The translations under genes were made by a program, and so were the position numbers. Below the pieces are notes generated by a model that worked only from the letters and a program-made list of their open reading frames with translations, made no database searches and was not told the origin of the DNA. DNA of 64,000 nucleotides. Origin: Notospermus geniculatus (lineage: Eukaryota; Nemertea; Pilidiophora; Heteronemertea; Lineidae). The stretch is from NCBI GenBank assembly GCA_002633025.1, contig NMRB01000787.1:24377-88376 (forward strand), given 5' to 3'. This document shows, piece after piece, positions 12,301-23,100 of this stretch. Within the stretch, counting starts at the first letter, position 1, and each line of letters begins with the position of its first letter.

Positions 12301-13069
12301 GATTCCAGTTATTGACCAGTCTCCTTAGTACTCTAGGTGAGTGCATTGACTACTTCAGCCCGAAGCACAGGATACCGGTATCTGTTGAATTCTTGCTCTT
12401 ACGAGGCTGTATTTAGGGGCGGATCAACAATTTCGTAAAAGAGGGGCTCACTGTGCTAAAAACATGTGCTGTATTTCAATGATTTGCTCCAAATTTCAGA
12501 ATTTCACGGTTGATTTCACAGATTTATTGGCCGAAAGAGGCGCGTGCACCGGGTGTGCCCCCTTGGACCCGCGCCTGGTATCCCTGGTCATTATCCCACC
12601 GAACGAAAGTTCGGTATGGATATAGAGAAACCCCTGTGCATCAGTCCGTCTCTCAGTCCAGCTGTCTGTCAGTCCATCCGAATCCCTTCCGGCACCCGTC
12701 TGGAGAGTGCCTGTCTGCTGTGTACCCTCTCTATTGCATGACGAATGGATCCAACTGCGATTCAAACGTGTTATAAAATCAATTGTACTTTTTTCAGTTG
12801 ATTGGATTCCTCTCCTCCGAGATTTGGTCGCGATGAGCGTGTTGATGATGAATCTCTGCCTCTCGATCAGCCTGTCACTAACAGTCATCGCGATTGGTTG
12901 GATACGCTACAGACCATTCTTGGCGATCGCGATTCTCCTTGCCGCTGCAACACCGTTCATTCTGTCGAGGAAACGAGCTTCGGATCGAAGGAATCGGATG
13001 GATTCGAATTCAGAATCTCCGATCAGTGTGTCAGTGCCCAAAAAAGGTTACCGATTGACGACGGAATAA
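3346..13069 (+). CDS. TMEM43: TMEM43 (LUMA) copy 1, ten coding exons, with C-terminal extension
   Basis: Exons: 3346-3501 (acceptor at 3327), 4537-4674, 7025-7119, 7727-7776, 8361-8430, 9369-9439, 10116-10309, 11176-11277, 12219-12336, 12798-13069. All introns are GT-AG and phases join to 421 aa. An N-terminal membrane span is in exon 1 (GVGLILIFVASGLLFWNEGR). The DUF1625 lumenal region follows, including MYQWVE, NTEWRSE-like SMEWRSEIV, GYFFHGEDPLHPKIGD and LYAGLAQD. The last two exons encode three C-terminal spans with TWGIRAGGWIAMF and VDWIPLLRDL. In animals TMEM43 is an inner nuclear membrane protein that binds emerin and lamins. The start is the first ATG after the acceptor; an upstream coding exon is not excluded. 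The final 21 residues after RNRMD are unique to this copy and come from sequence joined at the duplication junction. Confidence 0.92.
4750..6014. mobile_element. AGCTCACTGGGGTGAGCT element, interrupted
   Basis: It starts with a GCTCAC/GTGAGC hairpin, then a CGT trinucleotide tract (about 4784-4828), then diverged tandem modules of about 145 bp, and ends CCCAGTGAGC. It lies in intron 2. Unit 2 is empty here but has another member at 19253. The modules carry CCACCAGGTGGC or CCGCCAGGTGGC at 4945, 5239, 5384 and 5862. Superfamily not recognised. Confidence 0.8.
5492..5822. mobile_element. TA-inserted MITE with CCGTATTTTCGCG ends
   Basis: Inverted ends CCGTATTTTCG and CGAAAATTACGG with GCGCCTTATAG-type subterminal repeats are flanked by TA at 5490-5491 and 5823-5824. 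The homologous module at 20150 reads ATGTATATGTG, with a single TA. This supports a Tc1/mariner-like TA target duplication. Confidence 0.85.
6045..6190. mobile_element. Fold-back element, CAAATTTTCGACCCC family
   Basis: A 146-bp near-perfect palindrome with tips CAAATTTTCGACCCCAACC and its complement. It is shared with unit 2 (16321-16465). Relatives are at 26820, 36313, 58440 and a fragment near 40896. Confidence 0.85.
6195..6437 (+). mobile_element. tRNA-derived SINE, family B
   Basis: tRNA-like head with box A (TGGCATAATGG-like) and box B (GGTTCGATCCC), then a tail with GAAGCGCTATATAAG and ATTATT repeats. Flanks are TAAG at 6191-6194 and 6438-6441. Unit 2 has one TAAG at the empty site near 16465. 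Confidence 0.85.
6754..6877. mobile_element. Palindromic MITE, TAGTGAGGTTTCGCAA family
   Basis: Ends TAGTGAGGTTTCGCAAG and CTTGCGAAACCTCGCTA enclose arms with ACGTTTATCTATTG. Unit 2 lacks it near 16800. Relatives are at 41409, 52018 and 59098. The target duplication is AT-rich and I could not fix its length. Confidence 0.8.
7145..7315. repeat. Minisatellite, about 28-bp unit (unit 1)
   Basis: Diverged tandem copies of CTGCAAAACCTGCTGTTTTT AGCAGTCT in intron 3 of TMEM43 copy 1, about five or six units. The same array in unit 2 is much longer. Confidence 0.8.
7326..7676. mobile_element. Inverted-repeat element in intron 3
   Basis: Arms with TTTATAGAACCAAAGAAACG and its complement, and a TACACGGTACAAACGTTTTC inner arm, flank a roughly 100-bp AT-rich centre. 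Unit 2 is empty at this position (near 17545). Confidence 0.7.
7926..8064 (-). mobile_element. tRNA-derived SINE, family C (reverse)
   Basis: On the minus strand a tRNA-like head with box B GGTTCGAATCC is followed by a tail containing CACCTTAGAAACC. Shared with unit 2 (17787-17910). A second partial copy follows at 8207-8308. Confidence 0.7.
8207..8308 (-). mobile_element. tRNA-derived SINE, family C, second copy
   Basis: Same structure as the copy at 7926, truncated at the tRNA 5' end. It abuts the branch-point region of TMEM43 exon 5. The unit 2 equivalent is 18059-18160. Confidence 0.65.
8712..9330. mobile_element. ATGCCCCCGACTT element with YY1-like modules
   Basis: It opens with a GCCCCCGACTT/AAGTCGGGGGC hairpin, then a TCGGTG/TCG microsatellite, then three modules of about 145 bp, and ends near AGTCGGGGGCATATG. 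Each module carries AAGATGGCGGC (8921, 9066, 9211). It lies in intron 5 of TMEM43 copy 1 where unit 2 has different insertions. Confidence 0.75.
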
Positions 13070-13654
13070 GCCGCATCGAACAGTAGGATTTCCACCTGGG
13101 GATTTCCATTGTGTGCTGTGGACTACGTCACTTCAGATCGGGGGTTCTAAAGTTTAGCTGGTTAAATTCTAGTAAAATGAAAGCAGTGAATCTATAAGAA
13201 AACTAATACATGTATAACCTCCACTTGACGACTCTTGATCAATCAACTTTTGAACAGGTTCTTATCTAATGAGGCCAGGCCTAATGCTTATTTTAATATC
13301 AGCTTGTTTCCAGGCCATACCCTGAGAATTGCACCACCTGCTTAATTGCATGAGATGCTAATCAGACAGGTGATATTTAAATTTATATGCTGTACACCGT
13401 ATCGTGTGCTACATTTCATTTTAGACATTTAATTTAATTCCCCATATCAGAATGCTTTTCAATTTAAAGCCTAATTACCAGCTTGAACGGGCTGTTTGCA
13501 CAGGTGCAGAGGAAGCTGATTTAATTACAATTCCGAGGCATGATAATTTTCTGCCATCGTTGACGTTGCATTTGATGGAGACAGAGCTGACTGTGTGCTA
13601 CTGGTGTTAAAATCGTGTTAAGGTCCTCCCTTCTTATCATTAAATTCAGTTGCC

Positions 13655-13858
13655 AAAGGGGCTGTTTGTTTTCGTCACTTGAGGAATCTAAGTTGTGATC
13701 CTTGGGAAAACGGAAAAAGCTATGCACTTGCAAATTGCAGGGATTATTTGTTGTGCTGTACAGAATAATCGCTGCAATTTGCAGCTTCATAGCTTTCTCC
13801 ATTTTCTCAAGGATCACAACTCAGATTCCTCAATTGACGAAAACGAACAGTCCCTTTT
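13655..13858. repeat. Fold-back upstream of TMEM43 copy 2
   Basis: Counterpart of 2794-3010, slightly shorter because it lacks an ACATGTACATGTA stretch. Confidence 0.8.
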
Positions 13859-13892
13859 CTAGATATTTGCTTCCCAGAGGATACTTTTCTTC

Positions 13893-14080
13893 AAGGAGCC
13901 CGGTATTTCCACTTTTTCTCGACAGCCGGCGCCACTCTCCAACCCAAGGGACTAACTCCGTTGTCGGGGAATGGACCCGATTTCTCCGTACATTTTGTAA
14001 TGGATTATTGTAGTTCTTGTTGCTGCCGCTAGGTGGCTCCTCTACGTCGGCCATTAGAGATTGCATACATGGTCCTTTAA
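13893..14080. mobile_element. piggyBac-type MITE 5' of TMEM43 copy 2
   Basis: Counterpart of 3045-3270 with the same GGCGCCACTCTCC body and a shorter right part. Confidence 0.65.
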
Positions 14081-14154
14081 GAATGGAAAGAAGGAATTTT
14101 GGTAAATTCTTGGATTCATACGAATTTTTCTTTCAGTATCCTGGTGATCCTGGC

Positions 14155-17100
14155 ATGCACAATATGAATATGGGTGATGCCGATTCCGTTACAAGCGTGT
14201 CATATCGAGACAATCCTGGCTTCCTCCAGCGTATCAGTAACAGTCTGATGGCAATAGGGGTTGGCTTAATTCTCATTTTTGTGGCTTCTGGACTTCTCTT
14301 TTGGAATGAGGTAAGTTATAGAAAAAAGCTGTGCTTCCATTACAGAAAAAGCCGGTACCTGTATTTGTCTGGGCTTATTCTGCTTCCATTACAAGATATC
14401 TGTGTTTAATAAGTCCGGTTCTCAGTAAGTCCCGACCCTTGAAGCTCGAATAGCATAGCCGAGTATACTCCGAATCAAATTAGATGCGGATCAAGACCGG
14501 TGTTTTCTCTAGGCTACAGGTGGCTTAAGATCGCATGCGACATTCTGCATCAAAAGTACCAGAACAATATAATGCGGTTCACTCCATGTATTGCCACCTG
14601 AAGCCGAATTTACTAACCTCAAATCCAGTAGTTGAAGCGCAAGCTGTGAAATATCCGGTCTTATTTATAAGCGGATAGACACCGGTATTAGACCGGATAT
14701 AAAAGCTGTAATGGAAGCCCACCTATCGAGACAAATTTGGGTCCTGAAAAACTCTTTAGTCTTTCAGGACCCAGGATCTCAGTGCCTTTAGAAACAGCTG
14801 CCTCTTTAAGAGGCAGCTGTTTCTAAAGGCACTGCTCCAGATGGGAATTTTTTCATGCTAGTTGGCTGTCTTATACAATACGAGCCCTGAAGCCTCGCTG
14901 CGCGAGGCATATATACCCAGGGGGCAAAACCCCATTTTTGGTGAAAATGGGGGACCGACTGCTGTAAAAAGCCACCCCCGGGTAATGTGTTCAGGGGACC
15001 CCCCTGAGTCACACTAGGGTGGGTGACCTTTGAGATTTTTTGCAAGACGCCGAAAAATTGACTTTGAAGTTGAGGACACTGACTTTAGCATTGGACCCAA
15101 GAACTGACCATGACTGGGCGTTGTACAGGAGAATGGGATGCGATGTACAGCTAACTTTTGAACGGTGGGATTTACACCCCATAAATGTATTACCAATAGA
15201 TAGAAACATGGTGCCTCAGAAGCAGATAAGCATGTTCTTAATTGTTTTTAGTAATTAATAAATTATGTAATAAGGGAATGAATTTTTTATGCAAATTAAC
15301 ATAAAATGGGTCAAAATACATAAAAACGCTGTTTCCGATTACGTAACTAGTTAGAAACTATAAAAAACATGCTTATTTGATTAAGAGACACCATGTTTCT
15401 ATCTGTTGGTAATACATTTATGGGGTGTAACTCCCAGCGTTCAAAAGTTACCTGTACATCGCATCCCATTCTCCTGTACAACGCTCAGTCTTGGTCAGTT
15501 CTTGGGTCCAATGATAAAGTCAGTGTCCTCAACTTCAAAGTCAATTTTTTGGCGTCTTGCAAAAAAATCTCAAAGGTCACCCACCCTAGTGTGACTCAGG
15601 GGGTCCCCTGAACACATTACAAGGGGGTTTCCTTTTACAGCAGCTGGTCCCCCATTTTTGCCCTTTGCCCCCTGGGTAATAAGGGATGCAGTGTCTCAGC
15701 CTGAGGGAAAACAGGGGCCGAAAGTATAGCCCCAAGGCCGTGCCAAATTGTGGGTGCAAAGTGTTTGTGTCGGGCAGATGCAGCGAGTACCATTCCAGAC
15801 AGTCTCAGAGCCAGCCGAGTGACCATGCAGGGCCTGCCACTGGTAAACACTGATAAGCAGTATAGGACTCAGGTGAACCTGTCATCTGGTCATGAATAGT
15901 TTAGCAAAGAATGTACAGATGGCAGAAGTAGTAACTTGAAAGCTCACAGCTGTACTTTATATAGTAGGCGGATATGTAGGCTTTTCAACCAGAGATACAT
16001 GTAACTAGCATTTTGAGTTCCAGATGCGTTAGGAATGACATGGGAGCTGGCTGACTCTGTTGATTTCATTTCCAGGGACGGGCTGTGCACACTGCTGCAG
16101 CTCTCAATGAAGGCCTGAAGGTCGTCCGGTCACTTGAAAATATGGAAGTCCCGTTCAAGGAAAACGATGGAAAATTAATCCATCTGAAAAATGCTGATTT
16201 GATAACAAGGAACGTAAGTTTTGTGATAAGAATGTTAGTAATTGGGAATAGTTCGATTGGTTTTGATAAGTAACCCGCATTGATTTTTAGTTGTTTTACC
16301 ATAGATATTTTACCAAATTTCAAATTTTCGACCCCAACGGGGGTCTTCTTCAGACTGGCGCTTTTCCACACTAGATTTCAGAAAAGACTGTCTTTCAGTC
16401 TTTTCTGAAATCTAGTGTGGAAAAGTGCCAGTCTGAAGAAGACCCCGGTTGGGGTCGAAAATTTGCTAAGTCCTGGAAGTTGACTTCTTGATATTTACCA
16501 CTTTGTGTGTCAATTTTTGTGCTTTCTTCTTTGGATTACCAAATTTCAAAGGGGCTGTTCACTTTCGGAACCATTTTCCCAACTAATTTTTTTTTTCATT
16601 ACCCAGTACGATGCAGTTGCTTGATTTTCATGATAACTTCAGGTATAATATTTTATAATCATGGAAGAAAAATGTGACATCAGCTTCATTAATTAGGAAA
16701 ACAAAGAACATTTGCAAAATGTCCAAAATCAGCATGAAAACAGTGAAATTATTCCCTAATGTTTGTTGTACCGGTAGTGGGAGAGTAATCATGGTAATGG
16801 TATTATTTATCATTCATCGAAAAATCATTACTAAACATATTGGTTTTGCTGAAATATTTGCATTTCTGGACCCCTATTTTACTGGGAGAACAGAACAGCA
16901 CATCTAGGCCTAACAAATTTTGATAGATTTTCATCATTTCTCAATCTGATTTGGATTCACTTTCAGCCACTAATGGATGGCGTATATGAAATATCTATCA
17001 GGGCGGTAAAATTGAAACGCGATGTCCAGATGTACCAGTGGGTGGAACATGAAAGTACCACGTAAGAATTACTCACCAATCCTTTGCCGAGTTGTCAAAT

Positions 17101-20100
17101 CTGGTGCAAAACCTGCCGTTTTTAGCAGTCTCCTCCAAAATATCCTGTTTTAGCAACGTGCTGTTTTTTAGCTGTCTCCCCTGCAGAACCTACTGTCATG
17201 CCTGTTTTTAGCAGTCTCCTGCAAAACCTCCTCCTTTAAACCTGCTTTTATTAGCAGTCTCCTGCAAAACATGCTGTTTTTTAGCAGTCTACTTCAAAAC
17301 CTGCAGTTTTTAGCAGTCTCCTGCAAAACCTCCTCCTTCAAAACCTGCTTTTATTAGCAGTCTCCTGCAAAACATGCTGTTTTCAGCAGTCTACTTCAAA
17401 ACCTGCAGTTTTTAGCAGTCTCCTGCAAACCTCCTCCTTCAAAACCTGCTTTTATTAGCAGTCTCCTGCAAAACGTGCTGTTTTTTAGTAGTCTACTGCA
17501 AAACCTACTGTTTTTTAGCAGTCTCCTGCAAAACCTGCAGTAGATATACATGTAGGTATTGTTGTAACTTTTCTTTTTTAATTCCAGAGAATATAATGAA
17601 GGAGACAGGACTAGGAAGGAAACAACATACTCATACTGTAAGTAATCCATCCATGTACAGTACTGTGCAGAAGTTAATTTCCAATTAATTTTTCCTGTCT
17701 TCAAGTCATTTATTCACTTCTGTTTATTTGTTTCTGTTTTGTGTAGATATGCATCTGATATACATGTACACCTTCTGATCAAGTTTGAAATAGAAACAGG
17801 TTTCTAAGGTGAAAGACATAGCTTCCTACCGGATTCGAACCCGCAGACCCTCGCATTAGGCATCAGTCACCAGCACTAAGGGGCAGCACGTCTTAACCAC
17901 TATAGGCCAAATCCCTCTCTTCAAAAAAGATGGTTCAATGACCTATGTTAAACGAGGCGTCCATCAGTACCCTACGAGTAGTCCAAACAATCTCCGAACC
18001 CAAACAGTTTTATGTTATGTGAGGGGTCACGTATAAAGGGGATACAATTAAAGAACATGAAATAGAAATGGGTTTCTAAGGTGATTGACATAGCTTCCTA
18101 CCGGACTTGAACCCACGGACCCTCGCAATAGGCATCAATCGCCAGCACTATGGGGCAGTTCTGATCTGCCAAGGAAATTGAAACACAGGATTTCAATCTT
18201 GTTTAAGGAGCCACGGTGGTGTACTACTAGTGGTTCGGGCCTCCGACTAGCGGTCAGAGGATCCCGGGTTCGAATCCCACTGGGCGTGAGACTTTGGGCA
18301 GGTCTCTTTGCCTTACTGGCCTCTCTCCACCCAGGTGTATAAATGGGTACCGGTCGGAAATGCTCAGATTGTAGCGCTGAATGAGCAGCTCATCTGAGTT
18401 CTACTGAAAGGTTTCAGGATAGACTGGGGTTAAAGTGTGAAGTCGGATGACACCTCTACCGTTGTTGATATCAAACTATAAACCCAAACTTTAAACTTTA
18501 AACTTTTATTGATTCCAGCAATGGAGTGGAGATCAGAAATCGTCAAAAGTTTAACCTTTGCAAAACCAACCGGTCATCAAAACCCAAAGTAAGTTCATTT
18601 TGATCATTTGTTTTAGTAACCAAATATTATCATTGAAATAGAAATCACGATAGGAATCGCCACGCTGCAACTGGTCAACTGGTGCTGATGACTCATCGAT
18701 ATAGGATTTAGCAGGGAACAAAATTTGCATTGCGTATGGGGGGTGTGTACGGTAATTTGCATTCGCGGAGAAAAAATTTAGCAAACACCGCAAGAATTTT
18801 TTCCCGTGAACATATTTCGCTTTACGGTATCTGTTGGATTTGCACTAATCTCTGTTAAAGGAGCACGGTATTGGATCTCAAATGCGTTATTTGACTGCCG
18901 ACGTAGAGGGAGCCACCTAGCGGCAGTAATACGAACTACAAAAATGCATTACAAAATGTACGGAGGAAATCCGGTCAACTCGCCAATACAGTGGAACCTC
19001 TCTATTAAGGACACCTCTGGGACTGACAAATGCTGTCCTTAATTGAGAGGTGTCCTGATTACAGAGGTCAAAATGAATAGAAATGGTCAGTTTGGGACTG
19101 AATTGCTATGTCCTTAATAGAGAGGTGTCCTCCTGGCAGAGGTGTCCGCAAAGGGAGGTTCCACTGTACGTCGTTAGTCCCTGCGTTGGAGAGTGGCACA
19201 GTGGCGCCGGCTGTCGAGAAAAAGTGGCAATACCGTGCTCCTTTAAGTTTTTTAGCTCACTGGGGTGAGCTATTACGATGGTGCAGCGTCCGTCGTCCGT
19301 CGTCGTCGTCGTCGTCCGTCGTCGTCGTCGTCGTCGTCGTTGTCCGTTAGCAGGGCACGTTTCGTAACCGCTGGAGCTATTGATCTGAAACTTGGTACAT
19401 ATATACCCCTAGGTCAGATGACCCACGACACCAAGTTTCGGTCCGATTCGACTCTCAGTTTGGCCACCAGGTGGCGGAAACCAAAAACACAAAAAGTACA
19501 ATAACTCCTGAACTAATGACTAGATCATCTTCAAATTTTTATCATAGGTGTAGCTAATAAGGATACATAACATATATAACGGGTTTTTGATTTGACCTAC
19601 TTTTCAAGGTCACAGAGGTCAAAGTTCGACAAAAGTGACGAACCTGCCACAGTTTGTCATTATTTCACCGAGCAACTTCATATCTTGCATAAACATGCAT
19701 TGGAGGGGTACCTTAAAAAATACCAAGTTTCGGCCCGATTCGACATCCAATATGGCCGCCAGGTGGCGTAACCTGAAAATCAAGTAAGTGCTATTACTCA
19801 GGAACGGCTTGACGCAGAGTGCTCAAATTTGATATTTACCTCCATCTAGATGACCTTTACATGCATGTCAAATTTCGGCCTGATTTGACTTCAAACATGG
19901 CCACCAGGTGGCGTAACCCAAAAATCATCAAAGTGCTGTAACTCAGGAACGCCTTAACCCAAAGCGCTCCAATTTGCTATGTGGCCCCCTGCAGATGACC
20001 TTTATGTCCATGTGAAGTTTCGGCCCGATCGGACATCCAATATGGCCGCCAGGTGGCGTAACTCGAAAATCATCAAAGTGCTGTAACTCAGGAACGACTT

Positions 20101-23100
20101 GACCTAAAGCGCTCCAATGTGCTATGTGGTCCCCTGCAGATGACCTTTATGTATATGTGAAGTTGCAGCCCGATCGGACATCTAATATGGCCGCCAGGTG
20201 GCATAACCCAAAAATCATCAAAGTCTTTTCTGGGAATGACTTGACCCAGATTGCTCATAACTGATATGTACCTCCCTCTGTCATTAGACTATTATGTCCA
20301 ACCCAGTGAGCACATGGTCCATGGACCATTTCATTTTTCATTTGAAACCTGTTTGACGTTTTGATTCTGTTTCAGTTCCTTCCCAGTTGAATCAATGGAG
20401 ATAGTGGCTGAAGGAACAATGGCGGGAGGATTCCTATTATCAAAGAGTAAGTTACGTTTCCTTAAAGGGACCCTACAGGCGGCTTCCTCATAGACATTTT
20501 GGTATCTCACACCTCAAGTAAATTTCCTTGGATGCCATTGGCCAAATCCCGTCACATGACCTCGACAATTTCGGAAGCAATGACGTCATTTTATCACATG
20601 ATGTTGTCGACGTCACGGATAACACGACGGAAATCTCGATGACGTTGTGATGTCAAATGGCATAAAAAGCATTGTTATTTTCATCTTGATATTTTCGTTA
20701 TGTCACGTCGAAATTCGTAAGGACACTTCCCAGGTCTGTCTGCATGTGCATACCAAGTTTGGCGGCGATCCGTTCGTCAGTCTTGGAGAAAATTGTGAAC
20801 ACACCCACACACAAATAAACTCTTCTCAAATTTTGGTACGATGTATGATGGAGTGACCAGTTTTCGGGGTAGAACAGTTTTCGTGGTACTCCCGTTTTTT
20901 CCCGTTATTCACGTTTATTCACGTTTATTGACATCCCTAAATTCGCGTAAGTTGCACGTAAGTCACTCGTAACTTACGCAACAACTCACGAGCTATGTTA
21001 CGCGTAACTTACGAGGTAAGTTACGCGGTGAGATACGCGAATTTCGCTAGTTACGCGGTGAGTTACACAGTGAGTTATAATGCGAGTTCCGGGTGAGTTA
21101 CGCGATTTTGGCGAGTTACGCGGTGAGTTACGCGAAACCAAAGCCGTGAGTCACTCGTAACTTACCAGTAACTTACGCGAAGCCGTAGGGATGTCAATTG
21201 TGACCTGTACTGTATCTCCATTTTCGATACATAACAAAGTAATTACGGATGCAAAGCGAGTAACGCCGCAATCGGGCGGTAAAGTCTTAGGCCTACATGG
21301 CCTAGTACCACGAAAACCGGGTCCGGTCACACCATCATACATCAGATCTGATTTTATCATCTGCTACTTTCAGATTTGCTGGAGAAGATATCTGTTTTCC
21401 ATGAAATAAAAGCTTCGGGTGAAATATCCCATCCCGGGGTGAAAATTTATAATGGCTACTTCTTCCACGGGGAGGATCCATTACATCCCAAGATTGGAGA
21501 TATGAAAGTTAAAATGCTGTACGCCGGTCTGGCACAGGACAATTCTCCGCTTGGAAAGCCTGATACGGTAAGTTTGGTGGTTGCTTTCCTGGAAGAAAGA
21601 GAGGGCTGGGGAAAGGGGATGAGCACCTAAGACACCAACCTGCACAAAGTGTGTATCTCAGAGACGGTGACTGCGATTAGCTTCAAATTCGCACATTGTA
21701 TTATCCCTTTTGCTGCCCCCAGAAAATGCACTAAAATGCCACACTTCGCGACTTTGTGCCCCTCCCATTCCGAAACGGATCCGAGTACACACTCGAACGA
21801 CCTCCAGAAGCTGTAGAAGAAGTGTTAGACTTAAGTTCACAGAAAATCCGTCAGATGGCAGCACCAGTACAGACGTGGTTTTGCCCAGAAAAATTCTGTG
21901 TTTCCGGTGTAATGTATGAGAATGTCCCCCGTATGACAATGCCCGCTTTATTGTTCGGCGGACACTCAAATACAGAAAGACATGTTGATGAGTGCCTCCC
22001 CCATTGTCACGTCGCGGCTTATTCCGTCATTCTTTTGTTGGGAGGCACTGGCAAACGGGGGGCGGTGAAAAACATTACACCGGTACTACCAGGTATAGGC
22101 GTTTCACCACTATTTTATTATACCCGGTATAGGTGTGGAAAGGGTTAAATCCCCGGGACTATATCTCATGTGAAGTGATTGATAACAGCAACGAGAAAAA
22201 TTATTTTGGTAAAAGACCCCATCCAAGTGAGGCACATGAGTAGCTTGAGATGGCCTCCTTCATACTTACAAGGCCAATAATGCTATGGCTTCGGCCCTGA
22301 CAGAAAAATCTAATACACGTACAAATACAAATACCTTGCTGTATCATTTCTTTTGTTTCGTTATAGGTCAGCATCATTGCAAAACAAGATGGCAAAAACT
22401 TAAAAGCGTACGAAACAGGACATGGACACGACTTGGAGATTTTATATATGGGAGATCTGTCTGCTGAGGTAAGAAGAAATTTGTTGAAGAAGATTTTTGG
22501 AAAATTTCAAACACCTGGGCCCGAACTTATAAAAGATGTCTATCGCTTAGACAAGTCTAACCCGCCAAGACAAGTCTAAATCAGTCGTCTAGCTTAAACT
22601 GCGATTACAGAAGGATGTCTAGCTTAGACGTGTCTAAAACTGCCGTCCAAAGATAGACAACGATGTCCAAATAACAAAGGAATTGCAAAACATGCCAGGG
22701 GGCTTGTTTTGCAGTTGTCTAAGCTTGTGATTCATTCATAATTTCAAGTTTCATGGTCTTAAAAGGTGTCCTAGTGGCCCTAGATTATCTGCATGAAAAG
22801 AAAATGTGGCTATGAAAGATATTCAAGGAAATATGCCAGAAAATTAGGTGGGCATTTACTTTTGACTAAGGGTGTACTATCCATCCATTCACAACAACAA
22901 ATAGCCCTGTGTGACGAATGTGGTGCGATATGAGGTCATCTAAGTTATGCCACTTCACAATTGCATTATATAATCGTCTCAACAAAGGCACTGCCTTTGT
23001 TGAGACCATTTAATCACCTGTTGGACCTGACTAGCTAGACCGACATCCTTGCGTTGTTCAAAATTCCGATAAACACGAGTGTTTTGGTAGACTTGTCTAA

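Larger units (their letters stand above)
1779..13003. repeat. Tandem unit 1 containing TMEM43 copy 1
   Basis: The unit runs from just upstream of CGAATTTAGAAT (1779) to the ATG GAT codons at 12998-13003. It is co-linear with 13004-24804 in exons and introns. Unit-1-only insertions include a SINE (1885-2157), MITE (2347-2460), AGCTCA element (4750-6014) with a nested TA-MITE (5492-5822), SINE (6195-6437), palindromic MITE (6754-6877), inverted-repeat element (7326-7676) and a GCCCCCGACTT element (8712-9330). Confidence 0.85.

Noticed and set aside
12496-12888. 130-codon minus-strand frame over TMEM43 exon 10 (also 24291-24689)
   Set aside because: It is the antisense shadow of the real exon and of a low-complexity CAGTCCGTC-type stretch.
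9640-20856. Matching 69-codon frames in intron 6 of both TMEM43 copies (9640-9849 and 20647-20856)
   Set aside because: They are conserved only because the introns are duplicated; there are no splice sites in register and no family resemblance.
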